Origin: UBA6522 sp965262365
GTDB lineage: Bacteria; Pseudomonadota; Gammaproteobacteria; Steroidobacterales; Rariloculaceae
Reading direction: 5' to 3'
DNA length: 64,000 nt
Assembly: GCA_965262365.1 (NCBI GenBank)
Contig: OZ253541.1
Coordinates: 3,782,001-3,846,000 of the forward strand
Shown one piece after another: positions 24,562-34,449 of this stretch (position 1 is the stretch's first letter; each line of letters opens with the position of its first letter). Position numbers and translations under genes: made by a program. Under the pieces are notes generated by a model that was not told the origin of the DNA, did no database searches, and saw only the letters and a program-made list of their open reading frames with translations.

Positions 24562-27394
24562 GAGAATCGACCGGCAAAACGTAGCGTTCGCGCTGACGCT
24601 TCTCGCCGTGCTCGTGCTCGTGCTCGTGCTCGGCGGCTGCGATGTACCCCCGCACCGCAGACTCACCTTTGGCAGCGCGGCGATCGACACACAGGTTTAT
24701 TTCCAGGGCGCTACCATTCCGAATCTGAGGCTTCCCGGGGCACTCGCGGGAGAGGAACCCCGGCGCTATTCGCTTCAACCGCCACTGCCTCCCGGTTTGA
24801 CATTCGATGCCGCGACGCGCGTGCTCTCGGGGACTCCGGCGGAAACGCTCGAGGCGACGGAGTTTACCTATACCGTGCGGGATGCGGACGACGATACGGA
24901 CGCACGGACGTTCACGATTAGCGTCAGCACCATTTCGCTGGACGCGGACACGAAGGAAGTCGCCGAGTGGAACGATCCCGGCGCCGCGCTCACCGTCAGC
25001 CTGTCGGAGCCGGCGCCGCGCGCTGTGGAGGTGATGCTGGCCGGCGGCGGCACAGCCACGCTGGGTGGCGACTATGAATTCGCCGGCTCCATGGCCGCTG
25101 ACTCCGATGGCGGGAACTCCAGCGCACGGGTAGTCATCGAGGCCGGTGCGGACAACGCGACAACGATGCTCGAATCGATCCCCGACTTCGACGAAGAAGG
25201 CTCGGAATCCATCGGCATTTCGGTGGTTTCCGCCAACGGCAGCCGCTTCAATGGATCGGGGCCTTCGGTGAGCCTGGAACTGCTCGACGAAGGCGCGATG
25301 TTCGCCGACGCCAAGGATCGCCAGACCTCGGCGACCTTCGTGCTCTTCAACAATTTCAGGCAGACGGGATCGGATTACGAGTTTCATTTCGCGGTCATCA
25401 ACTTTGGTGCGGTAACCACCGACTCCACGACGATGAGTGCGAGAATCAACTACGAGGACTTCGCGCCCGGGACCCTTCTGGGCAGGCCCCTCGTGTCGCG
25501 TCGGTTCAGGGTCCCGCCGCTTCCGCCCGGAGCGGGTGTCAGGGGGCGCATCAGCCTGCCGAACTGGATCCAGATCCGGTGGGGGCCGGGAATCTACACG
25601 GCAACCGCAATCGTCTACGCGCCCCGGGGAGACTACTTTTCCACGGCTGGCGGATTTGCCGACCGGCACTCGTTCGTGGTACCTGAAGGCGGGAAGAACC
25701 CCTTCATTTGCCAGCAGGTCAACCGACCGGTTTCGCCCGGCGCCGAGGATCCGTTGCAAGCCCAGCAATGGAATCTCGAAAACACCGGTCAGGCAGCGTT
25801 TGCCCTCGTTGGCGGCGTGCCGGGCGAGGACCTGGGCATGACCAGGACGCTGGCGGAAGGTCCTACCGGCCGCGGCGTCGAGATAGCCGTTGTCGACACC
25901 GGGCTCGAGATCTGCCATCCGGATCTTCGAGACAGCGTGGCTGCCGGGGCGTCCCACAACTTCAACTCGGACGCATGGCCACGCTCCAATGCCGCCGATC
26001 CCTTCAACCCCACCGCCAGCGGCGACCATGGCACCAGCGTTGCCGGGTTGATCGCCGCCACGGCGAACAACGGTATCGGCATACGGGGCGTCGCACCCGA
26101 TGCCCGGCTTCGGGGTTACAACTTCCTGTCGGCATTCGACCGATCGCGGGATTCAACGATCTTGCTGGATTCGCTGGGCGCCGGTACGGGCAAACCCGAT
26201 TCGGCCGGGGTCCACATTTTCAACATGAGCTACGGGTTTCTCCATGGGTTGCAGGGTAACTCGTCCCGGCCGTTTGCCGACGTGATCGCACACGGCGTGA
26301 CCAACCTGCGTGACGGGCGCGGCGCGCTCTACGTCAAGGCCGCCGGCAATGGATATCGGTACTGCTTCGCGCTGAGGCGGCAGTACACGTTTGCGAACCA
26401 GGAATCCCCGTACAGACCGAACGACGCGGTGGGCTGCTCGTCGGCAAATTCGGACTACAACAACAACCTGCCCCAACTGATTACGGTCGGCGCATTCAAC
26501 GCCCACGGAAAACGGGCAAGTTACTCGGCCGCGGGCGCCAACCTCTGGGTGACCGCCCCGGCAGGCGAATCGAATCCACTGGAACCGGCCATGGTGACCA
26601 CGGATCAGGCCGGCCCGCACCGCGGCGCGGACAACAACTCCGGCGTGATCGATCTCGAGGGCGATGCCGTGGACCCGCACGGAGATTACCGGAGCACCTT
26701 CGCGGGCACCTCCGCGGCCGTACCCAATACCGCCGGCGCCATCGCCCTGCTGCTCGAAACTCAACCGAATCTGACATGGCGAGACGTCAAGCACATCCTT
26801 GCAAGGACCGCCCGAAAGATCGATCCGGACGTGGAGCCCGTTCGCATCGCCTTCGGCGGCAAGCCGGCCGTGCTGCGGGATGGCTGGATCGCCAACGCGG
26901 CCGGCTACAACTTCCACAATTGGTACGGGTTTGGCGCCGTGAACGTGGACGCGGCCGTGGATTTGGCACGCACGATTGCGCCCGACAATCTCGGCGAACT
27001 GACGCAGGCGGAATTCAGTCTTGAAGGCTCGGTGACTATTCCCGACAACGACGGCGGCGGCGCCTCGCAGACGCTGACCGCATCGGGCGTCAGCGAATCC
27101 GCCAACATCGAGGCGGTCGAACTGATCATCCGGGCAACCCATGACTTTCCGAACGACCTCGGCGTGACACTCGTCTCCCCCGCAGGCACGGAGAGCATCG
27201 TCAACCCCATCTACAACGACGCCCTCACCTCCGACCCAGGGGGATTCAGAGACTGGTCCCTGCTCACCAACGCCTTCTACGGGGAATCCCCCAACGGCGA
27301 CTGGACGCTCAGGGTCATCGATGCCGCACCGGGGGACATCGGCAGTCTGGATGCCTGGACGCTGAACTTCTGGCTGGGCGAGCACCCGGAATAG
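24548..27394 (+). CDS. S8 (subtilisin/kexin-like) serine protease lipoprotein with P-domain
   Basis: A 948-residue protein. A lipobox LVLGGC gives an anchored lipoprotein. A putative-Ig domain (PPLPPGLTFDAATRVLSGTP) and a Calx-beta-like stretch follow. The S8 catalytic domain has D450 (VVDTGLE), H494 (GDHGTSVAGLIAA), oxyanion N601 (KAAGNG) and S722 (AGTSAAVPNTAG). The C-terminus (about 835-945) is a proprotein-convertase P-domain (AVELIIRATHDFPNDLGVTL … ESPNGDWTLRVID). The GTG start at 24548 overlaps the upstream propeptide-like gene, with no better start before the leader. It is likely a cell-surface endoprotease. Confidence 0.93.
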   Translation: MCRSRRIDRQNVAFALTLLAVLVLVLVLGGCDVPPHRRLTFGSAAIDTQVYFQGATIPNLRLPGALAGEEPRRYSLQPPLPPGLTFDAATRVLSGTPAETLEATEFTYTVRDADDDTDARTFTISVSTISLDADTKEVAEWNDPGAALTVSLSEPAPRAVEVMLAGGGTATLGGDYEFAGSMAADSDGGNSSARVVIEAGADNATTMLESIPDFDEEGSESIGISVVSANGSRFNGSGPSVSLELLDEGAMFADAKDRQTSATFVLFNNFRQTGSDYEFHFAVINFGAVTTDSTTMSARINYEDFAPGTLLGRPLVSRRFRVPPLPPGAGVRGRISLPNWIQIRWGPGIYTATAIVYAPRGDYFSTAGGFADRHSFVVPEGGKNPFICQQVNRPVSPGAEDPLQAQQWNLENTGQAAFALVGGVPGEDLGMTRTLAEGPTGRGVEIAVVDTGLEICHPDLRDSVAAGASHNFNSDAWPRSNAADPFNPTASGDHGTSVAGLIAATANNGIGIRGVAPDARLRGYNFLSAFDRSRDSTILLDSLGAGTGKPDSAGVHIFNMSYGFLHGLQGNSSRPFADVIAHGVTNLRDGRGALYVKAAGNGYRYCFALRRQYTFANQESPYRPNDAVGCSSANSDYNNNLPQLITVGAFNAHGKRASYSAAGANLWVTAPAGESNPLEPAMVTTDQAGPHRGADNNSGVIDLEGDAVDPHGDYRSTFAGTSAAVPNTAGAIALLLETQPNLTWRDVKHILARTARKIDPDVEPVRIAFGGKPAVLRDGWIANAAGYNFHNWYGFGAVNVDAAVDLARTIAPDNLGELTQAEFSLEGSVTIPDNDGGGASQTLTASGVSESANIEAVELIIRATHDFPNDLGVTLVSPAGTESIVNPIYNDALTSDPGGFRDWSLLTNAFYGESPNGDWTLRVIDAAPGDIGSLDAWTLNFWLGEHPE

Positions 27395-27451
27395 CGTTCG
27401 GCCCGATAGACAGGCAGCCAGGAGCCTGCGCCGTCCCGTGAGAGCTCGGGG

Positions 27452-28744
27452 TTATGGCGCCGATACCGCCTCCTCAGTCGCGGGTCGCCGGAGTTTTTGG
27501 GCCAACAGATAGACCACCGCACCAGTCACGAATGAATCGCACGCGGGGATGTGGGTTACCTCCAGCCAGCCTCGGGCCGTGACCGCCCCCGCTGCCGTCC
27601 CGGCAAACCAGGCGACGAATGCCGGGAGATTGACGGCTCGGACCGATGAGTCCGCCGGCTCGGAGTACGCGCGAACACCCTTCACAGCGAAATAGTCCGC
27701 CAGGTAGACGCCGGCAACGGGTGGAATCGCGATCCCCAGGGTGAGCAGAAACGGTATGAAGACTTCGGTGACACCCCCGATCGCGACCAGCGTACCGGCG
27801 ACTCCCGCGGCCACGGTCAAGCGCCACTTGTCGATTCGATCGAATATGGTGGCCAGACCCAGTGACACGGAATAGAGGTTGTTGGCATTGCTCGTCCAGG
27901 TCGCGAAAACGATCACGCACAGCGCTGGAACACCCAGGCCAAGACCCAACATGATCCGGACAAGATCCGCCTCCTGCGTCGCCAGGCTGGGGAGCGCGGC
28001 AGCCGCCAGGATGCACGGCAGCCCGACGCCCAGCGACAACACGATGGCGAATACGCCGTGGGCCCTGGAGCGAGCGTACCGGCACAGGTCGGGCACCAGC
28101 ACGGCCCCCACGATGTAGGTGCCGACGACTACGGATATGGCGACGCCCAGGGTCAGGTCTCCGCTGCCGGCGGTCAACGCGGCGTCACCGGTACCGAGAG
28201 ACCGAGCAACCACTATCGTCAGGAACAAGACCAGCAGCGGCACGGCCAGCAGAGACAGCTTGTCGAGTGCCTTGAAGCCGAATAGCGTCACCGCGACCAT
28301 CAGGACGCTGCCGACCACGGTTCCAAGAATAACCGGCAGATCGAACCCATAAATATCGGCCGCGGCACCGCTGAGCGCACGACCGAAAAGCTCCGCGGTT
28401 ACGCCGTACCAGCCAAACAACGTGAGCGCCAGCACGCCGCTGACGAACTTCGCGCCCCATCGCCCGAAGGCGAACTCCAGGATCTTGTAAGTGGACAGGC
28501 GCGCGCCCGTGGCCACCATCGCCGTGGCCGAACCGATCACGGTGAGTATCAGACCTCCGACCGCGAACGCCGTCAGCGAGTCGCGCAGTCCCAGCGCCAG
28601 CCCTACTTGCGAGCCCGTGATCATGAGCGGTAGCGTGATCGCAAAACCCACGATCACCATGGCCACGCGCCAGCCGCTGACGCTCTCCTCCACCGGCACC
28701 GGTTCGCGCGAGTGGTCGTCGGTGAGCCGTTCGAGGTCCGCCAT
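27452..28744 (-). CDS. NCS1 family cytosine/hydantoin-type permease
   Basis: A 430-residue inner-membrane protein with about twelve helices of the CodB/NCS1 nucleobase-cation symporter group. Features: ALGLRDSLTAFAVGG in helix 1-2, LEFAFGRWGAKFVSG, the PDLCRYARSRAHG loop and TWTSNANNLYSVSLGL in helix 8, which contains ligand-contact residues in homologues. It lies 4 bp after the DUF917 gene, so it is in an operon with DUF917 and the hydantoinase-type gene. This context suggests uptake of a hydantoin, oxoproline-like or other cyclic amide substrate. A second paralogue occurs at 62558-63811. Confidence 0.92.
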   Translation of the reverse strand: MADLERLTDDHSREPVPVEESVSGWRVAMVIVGFAITLPLMITGSQVGLALGLRDSLTAFAVGGLILTVIGSATAMVATGARLSTYKILEFAFGRWGAKFVSGVLALTLFGWYGVTAELFGRALSGAAADIYGFDLPVILGTVVGSVLMVAVTLFGFKALDKLSLLAVPLLVLFLTIVVARSLGTGDAALTAGSGDLTLGVAISVVVGTYIVGAVLVPDLCRYARSRAHGVFAIVLSLGVGLPCILAAAALPSLATQEADLVRIMLGLGLGVPALCVIVFATWTSNANNLYSVSLGLATIFDRIDKWRLTVAAGVAGTLVAIGGVTEVFIPFLLTLGIAIPPVAGVYLADYFAVKGVRAYSEPADSSVRAVNLPAFVAWFAGTAAGAVTARGWLEVTHIPACDSFVTGAVVYLLAQKLRRPATEEAVSAP

Positions 28745-28748
28745 CGCT

Positions 28749-29861
28749 TCAACCGGCCAATTGCGACAACGGCCGGTACGCCACGTCGATGTTGAAGGCC
28801 TCCGGCCCGAACACCGCCAGGGCCGCCGCCGTGGTCATACGCTCCGGAACGGTGACCCCCAGGACCTTGACGCGCTGTCCATAGCGCACCTGCTCCGCGG
28901 TGATGGGTTCGGCCGTGTCGCGATCGAGAATCGAGATGATGTCGGGCACCACGGCCACGATCCTGTCATTGCGATACGCCACAGTGTTTTCATTCTGGAA
29001 ATGCACCTCGAAGCGGCCGTTCGCACCGTTCAAACCATGCAGGCTCACAACGCCGATGTTGAACCCGCCCCGGGTCTCGCGGCGTACATCCACGACCTTG
29101 CCTTCGAAAAGCACGCGGTAGTCGCGCGGGGGCTCGCAACGGTTCAATGCCTCGAACAGCGACGTAAACGGATCCCGCCCGGACGCCTGTGCTCTACCGA
29201 TGCTGCGGCCTATGTCCAGGGCCAACGTCAGGGTGTCGGGCACACAGGTCCGCCTGACATCGGCGCCCGACATCGGGTAGAGGCTGATCTGCGCCATGCC
29301 TCCCATTTGCGTGACCACGCTCCGCGCCAGGTCTTCGCCCTGCTTGTTGTCGCGGGATTGCACGATCACGATGTCGTCGGCCTCGTTGGTGACCACCACG
29401 GGGGAAATGGGACACCCGTAGACACCGAACGTTACCATCTGGATCTCCGGAAAGGCGCGGCCCATGCCGTCGCCGTTCACCACCGGCAGGCCGCGTCTGG
29501 CAGCGAGCACCAGCGGCACAGTGGCATTGATTCCGCCGATTTCCAACGGAATGATCGCTGCTACCTGGCGCTCGACCAGCCGTTCCAGGGTATGCAATGC
29601 CGTTTCGAGAGCCCCGATGCTCGGTATCTTTTCGGTCATGACCGTGGGTGCGCCCATGCATCCCACCGGCGCCACGAAGTCATCGTCACCGAGTTCCGCC
29701 GGCGATACGATCCGCAGGCCACCGCTCTCGCGCATCTGCTGCTGCAGCAGGAGATAGCCGATATAGGGATCGCCGCCTCCTCCGGCGCCCATGAAGGCGG
29801 CACCGCGGACGAAATCCCCGAGGTCCTCGACCCCCAACTCCAGGCGCTTGCGCTCAGCCAT
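28749..29861 (-). CDS. DUF917 family protein (hydantoinase-associated)
   Basis: A 370-residue cytoplasmic protein of DUF917, regularly encoded beside hydantoinase/oxoprolinase proteins. Recognisable stretches are AAFMGAGGGGDPYIGYLLL, VGCMGAPTVMTEKI, LEIGGINATVPL and VVNGDGMGRAFPE. The ATG at 29861 overlaps the stop of the upstream hydantoinase frame by 8 bp (ATGGCTGA). An earlier TTG-type start at 29882 is less likely. The family's role is not established; by context it works with the hydantoinase-like subunit, perhaps as a second subunit of a cyclic amide hydrolase. Confidence 0.9.
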   Translation of the reverse strand: MAERKRLELGVEDLGDFVRGAAFMGAGGGGDPYIGYLLLQQQMRESGGLRIVSPAELGDDDFVAPVGCMGAPTVMTEKIPSIGALETALHTLERLVERQVAAIIPLEIGGINATVPLVLAARRGLPVVNGDGMGRAFPEIQMVTFGVYGCPISPVVVTNEADDIVIVQSRDNKQGEDLARSVVTQMGGMAQISLYPMSGADVRRTCVPDTLTLALDIGRSIGRAQASGRDPFTSLFEALNRCEPPRDYRVLFEGKVVDVRRETRGGFNIGVVSLHGLNGANGRFEVHFQNENTVAYRNDRIVAVVPDIISILDRDTAEPITAEQVRYGQRVKVLGVTVPERMTTAAALAVFGPEAFNIDVAYRPLSQLAG

Positions 29862-31428
29862 CGGCCACACCTGCCAGAGCACCGTCAGCGTGCAACAGGT
29901 CGCTAACCGCCTTTACCCGGATACGGACGGAGCCGTTGCCGCTGTAGGCCAGCGGGACTTCCTCCAGTTCCACAATCTCCAGCCCGGCGGGGTCACCGCC
30001 GGCGTCGATCACGCGGCGGGCCGCATCGGCCTTGGCCCGGTCGATGGATGCCTTGCGCGGCTGTTCGCGGTAGGAGTAGACCCGGTCCACGACCCCGCCC
30101 ACCTGCGCCATGGCAGCGCCGATGGCATTTGCCTCCGCCGAATGTTCGGGCACAACGACGCGCTCGGCGCCCCGCAGGTCGGCACTCACGATGATCGACC
30201 CGCCGCCGACCAGCACGATGGGCACGTCGCCCGCCCGCGTTTTCACCTAGTCTATCGTGTCTTCCACGGTTCGATTCATGAGTTGCAACGCCTGCTCGAT
30301 CAGCTTTGGATCGAGCGACGCCACCCGCGAGCGGTCGCCGATGTCCTGAAGCCCGGCCGCCACGACGATGTCCGTTGCCGTCAACGTATTGCCGCCGAAC
30401 ACCCGCGCCTCTTCGGTCAGCCGAAATCCGACGGAGTCCGGCCCGATGGAGAGCGCCGGTTGGTCCCGGACGATGCTGCCGCCGCCCAGCCCCACCGAGA
30501 CGACATCCGGCATGCGGAAGTTGGTGCGCACGCCGCCGATGTCCACCGGCAGGGAGAGTTCCCGCGGATAGCTGTTCACCAGCGCTCCCACATCGGTCGT
30601 GGTACCGCCGATATCGACCACGATGCCGTCCCTGACGCCGGACAGGAATGACGCGCCGCGCATGCTGTTGGTAGGGCCGGAGGAAAAGGTGAGCACCGGA
30701 TAGCGCTCCACGTGGTCCGCGCTCATGAGCGTGCCGTCGTTCTGGCTGAGGTGAAACGGTGCGGCGATTCCCAGGCTCCGCAAGGCCTGGCGAATCGCGC
30801 CGACAACGTATTTTGAGAGGGACGACATCGATGCATTCATGATCGCCGCGTTCTCCCGCTCGACGAGTCCGATCTTGCCGATCTCGCCCGACAGCGTGAT
30901 CGCCGCGTCGGGAATCTCCCGGGCGACGATCTCCGCGGCGCGTTGCTCCATGGCGCCGTTGATGGGCGAACAGACGCACGACACGGCCACCGCGCGAAGC
31001 CCGCTTGCCTTGATGGCCCGCACCGCGGCACGTACAGCCTGCTCGTCGAACGGCGCGATCTCACGACCGTCGAATTCGTAACCGCCCGGCAGTAGCCACG
31101 TGCGGTCGCCGATGGCGCCGCGCAGGTCGTCGGGCCAGGCTGACATGGGCGCCAGATCACGCGCCGCCGGCAGACAAAGCCGGATGACCCCTACTTCGTT
31201 GAGACGCCGGCGTTCGACAAAGGCATTGGTGAACTGGGTGGTGCCGATGACCACCGTGTCGATGCAATCCTGCGGAAGCGCCGAGGCGCGTAGCACCTTG
31301 CGAATTGCGCGAACGATGCCGCCACCGATATCCGCCGTGGTGGGCGTCTTGATGGAAGCGACCACCGATCCGTGCGCCAGCAACGCCGCATCCGTGTTGG
31401 TACCGCCAACGTCCACTCCCAGTTGCAC
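29854..31428 (-). pseudogene. Hydantoinase/oxoprolinase family protein split by an in-frame amber codon
   Basis: One continuous frame of 525 codons. The N-terminal part has the ASKHA phosphate motif LGVDVGGTNTDAALL, the middle has DIGGTTTDVGAL and SVGLGGGSIV, and the last part has VPIVLVGGGSIIVSADL and AEANAIGAAMAQVGG. A TAG at 30247-30249 interrupts it between EDTID and VKTRAGDVP, where homologues run straight through. The codon directly after the TAG is GTG, so re-initiation could give a 393-residue and a 130-residue piece. Homologues are single chains of about 500-530 residues. It is probably a recent nonsense mutation or a base error; DUF917 and the permease downstream remain intact. Confidence 0.88.
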
Positions 31429-31607
31429 GCCAATTTCCCTGTCGCCAGCAATGCCCTCAGTATGCTGGTTTGATTTGGCGTTCCAACCGCTGGAAAGGCT
31501 AGGCGCAGAGCTAATGTGGCTAGTTGTTTCCGGCTCCGATGCTTACCCCACCAATCCGATCAACTCAAGAAATGAACGGAGTTCCGGGATCGTCGCTGCA
31601 GCGCGCG

Positions 31608-34352
31608 CTAAAGCAGGTTATTTTCCCTGGCCACGGCGACGGCGACGGTGCGGTTGCCGACGCCCAGTTTCCGGTAGACGTTGCCCAGGTGAAACTTCAC
31701 CGTTGCCACCGAGACACCGAGGTTGCGGGCAATCATCTTGTTGCAGTTCCCGTCGGCGGACTGGCTCAGCACCGTGAGCTCCTTCTCGCTGAGAATGTTC
31801 GTTTCACGTTCCGAAGACCAATCGCCGGAGGGATGCTTGAGTGCTGTCACGAGCTCCGCCAGAAACGCGACCGTCTTCTTGTTCATGGAGGACACGCCGA
31901 CGTGCCGGATCATGACTTCCAGCATGCGCGCCATCGGCCGACCCTCCCTGACGAATACGCGCCGAAACCCCTCGTCGACGGCCGTCTGCAAGGCCCTGCG
32001 AAGCGAGTCTACGCACGCGTCGCGCCGGTTCACCGCGAATTCGGCCAACGCGAGAATCACCGTCAGCTCCATCACGGCGCGGCGACGGCCGTGTCGCTCG
32101 GCGTCGACGACATAGCGGGAGAGAGTCTCCGGAAGCTCCGCACCTTCTCCACGATAGAGCGCCAGGCGCGCCAGAACGACGGCCTGGCGAACGCGCGCCC
32201 GCCAGCCGTCGTCCGCCATCCCTGGGACTGTTTCGATTTCCAGGCCGTGTTGCTCGACCAGCGTCTGAGCAGCGTCCAACTGTCCATCAAGCGTCAGAAT
32301 TTCGATCTGAAACAGCAGCACCGCCTGGTTCAGCCGCGGCAATTGACGATCCAGCGCGATCTGTTGCGCTCGCTTGACGTGCCGGATCGCCTCCTCCAGC
32401 CCGTCAAGAAAATAGGCAAGCTCGATGGCGGTCCGGTAGCCCTGGACGTAGATTTCCACCCAGCCCTCGGCGTTTTCCGTTGCCGTCAATGCGTCAAAGA
32501 TCTGCTCCGATGCCCGGCTCATCTCGTTCTGTTCCAGCAGCAGGGCACTCTCGATGACCCGCACGATACTTACCAACCCTGAATCGTTGGAAAACCCGAC
32601 GGACGCACGGTTGACGGCCTTGGCTATGGCCTGGCTCGCGTCGATCAGCCGACCGTCGAGATAACTGATCACGGCAACGTGGAGCAGCATCCAGACCTGT
32701 CCGTAGTCCGAACCCACTTGCCCGTAATGAAACGTCGCCGCCTCATTGACAGCAGCGGCGGCCTGGAGGTCGCCCTTTCTTGTGTGCATCACACACAGCA
32801 GGTTATTGACCCAACCCTGGAACCAGTGATCGATGACCGACACATCCCGCGCCATCGCCTCGATCCGCTGGATGTCCGCGTGATTGAAGTCCTTGTCTTC
32901 ATAAACTTCGGCCAGCATCATGCCCACGAAGAGCGATTCCTTGTGGGCATCGGAATAGGCTGCCCAACCCTGTTTTGCGCCGTTGGATTTCGCGCTCACA
33001 CACTCATCGTATTGCTGGCGGGCAACGCCGACTTCGCCCTGTTTCGCCAACAACCAGATCCGGGCCAGGTGCAGCCGCGGATTGGCATACATGTCATCCT
33101 TCGACAAGTGCCGCAACACCCGGCGCAACGCCGGCATGCCTTCCATCAAGCCGATCCGCACGGCTCCGGCGGATTCGATGATCGTCACGACACGTGCAAC
33201 GTCTCCCGCTTCCGCCGCGTGCGCCACGGCATTCTCAAGGTCTCCATGCTTGTGAAACCAGTCACTTGCCCGCAAATGCAGCATCGCGATGTGTTCGTCA
33301 CCGCGCTGAGCGAGTTGTGCCTGCAGGAACTCCCGGATCAACTGGTGGTAACGAAACCACCCGCCCTTGCTCCCGGTGGGCACAATGAGCGCATCCAGAG
33401 TGCTCAGGGCGCTGACGAGGGACCAGCAGTCGGACCGCCGCGTAACGTGGTTGGCAATGTCGCCGTTGACCTGGGCCAGAATGGAGGTTTCGGCCATCAT
33501 CCCGGCAACCTCATCGGGCAACTGTTCGAGCACTGCGCCGCTCAGGTAGTCGGTGATGCCCGAGGCCTGCGGGTCAATCTCCCAGGACCCGCTGGTGCTC
33601 GCGGCGGCCTCGCGAAGCCACAATCTGGCCAGTTGGAGGGCCATGGGCCAACCGGAGCACTGTCGATAGACCGATTCAGCCGCGCCTGCGTATTCGCCGT
33701 CGGCAAACAGCACGTTGCTTTCTTCCACGGAAAACTTGAGCACGTCGGCGTCGATGGACGCCAACAATCCCTGGCACTTGAAGTACGGCAGCGCAAGCTC
33801 CGGCCTGCGGCGGCTGCTGACGACCACGGTCACGGTGTCGTCAAGAGCGTTTACGACGTCGTTCAGGATGCGGTTGTTAGGGGTCGATTCGGCGAGGTGA
33901 TAATCATCGATGACCATCACCAGGCGCCCCTGGACGGCCGCCAGTCGCCTGACCAGTTCGTCCACGTCGGCCCGCAGGCTGGTGGTATGAAAGGACCGAT
34001 TGGCCGCGCCGCCGGATCGACTGGCCCGTTTGCGCCCCTCCGCGAGCGCGCATTGCAGATGATAGACGAATCGGTAGGGATCGCTGTCCTCGGAACTGAC
34101 GCTCAACCAGCAAACGGTTGAGGAGGCGGCCGCCTGCAACCGGATGACCCACTGATACAGCGTTGTGGTCTTGCCGAAACCTGCTGGCGCGTGAACGATG
34201 AGCAGGCGGCTGTCCCCGGCTCTATCCAACAGGTCCGTCAACCGGGGCCGGTCGACCAGAGCGATGTTGTATTGCGGCGGGCGCAGGTGCGACGACAGGT
34301 AGAGGCTGTCGGCCATGTCGAATGTCTGCACTGACTGTGAATCCGGGTTCAC
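31608..34352 (-). CDS. MalT-like ATP-dependent LuxR family transcriptional regulator
   Basis: A 914-residue STAND-class activator. The N-terminal NTPase has Walker A HAPAGFGKTTT (about 54-64) and Walker B RLVMVIDDYH (about 134-143). A long TPR-like helical region follows. A LuxR-type HTH ends the protein (SEKELTVLSQSADGNCNKMI … SVATVKFHLGNVYRKLGV). Such proteins bind an inducer in the helical part, oligomerise with ATP and activate nearby operons. It sits between the hydantoinase operon and a TonB receptor, all on the minus strand; either could be its target. The Met at residue 13 (34316) is an alternative start. Confidence 0.94.
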   Translation of the reverse strand: MNPDSQSVQTFDMADSLYLSSHLRPPQYNIALVDRPRLTDLLDRAGDSRLLIVHAPAGFGKTTTLYQWVIRLQAAASSTVCWLSVSSEDSDPYRFVYHLQCALAEGRKRASRSGGAANRSFHTTSLRADVDELVRRLAAVQGRLVMVIDDYHLAESTPNNRILNDVVNALDDTVTVVVSSRRRPELALPYFKCQGLLASIDADVLKFSVEESNVLFADGEYAGAAESVYRQCSGWPMALQLARLWLREAAASTSGSWEIDPQASGITDYLSGAVLEQLPDEVAGMMAETSILAQVNGDIANHVTRRSDCWSLVSALSTLDALIVPTGSKGGWFRYHQLIREFLQAQLAQRGDEHIAMLHLRASDWFHKHGDLENAVAHAAEAGDVARVVTIIESAGAVRIGLMEGMPALRRVLRHLSKDDMYANPRLHLARIWLLAKQGEVGVARQQYDECVSAKSNGAKQGWAAYSDAHKESLFVGMMLAEVYEDKDFNHADIQRIEAMARDVSVIDHWFQGWVNNLLCVMHTRKGDLQAAAAVNEAATFHYGQVGSDYGQVWMLLHVAVISYLDGRLIDASQAIAKAVNRASVGFSNDSGLVSIVRVIESALLLEQNEMSRASEQIFDALTATENAEGWVEIYVQGYRTAIELAYFLDGLEEAIRHVKRAQQIALDRQLPRLNQAVLLFQIEILTLDGQLDAAQTLVEQHGLEIETVPGMADDGWRARVRQAVVLARLALYRGEGAELPETLSRYVVDAERHGRRRAVMELTVILALAEFAVNRRDACVDSLRRALQTAVDEGFRRVFVREGRPMARMLEVMIRHVGVSSMNKKTVAFLAELVTALKHPSGDWSSERETNILSEKELTVLSQSADGNCNKMIARNLGVSVATVKFHLGNVYRKLGVGNRTVAVAVARENNLL

Positions 34353-34383
34353 GGCTCAAGGATACATCCTGAGCGTGACAACC

Positions 34384-34413
34384 AAAAAGGACCGGCGCGC
34401 CGGAAACCGGCGC
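34384..34413 (-). terminator. Possible intrinsic terminator after the TonB receptor gene
   Basis: On the minus strand a perfect GCGCCGG-TTT-CCGGCGC stem-loop (34413-34397) is followed, after 8 bases, by TTTTT (34388-34384). The gap between stem and T tract makes it imperfect. It lies between the receptor stop (34450) and the LuxR start (34352). Confidence 0.42.
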
Positions 34414-34449
34414 ACCGATAAATCGTCGTACGTCGGCGCGGCAAACGCG

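Noticed and set aside
30247..30249. TAG as a pyrrolysine or recoded codon
   Set aside because: No downstream stem or pyrrolysine gene is visible, homologues have no such residue there, and other genes in the window use TAG as a stop (for example 22893, 24559).
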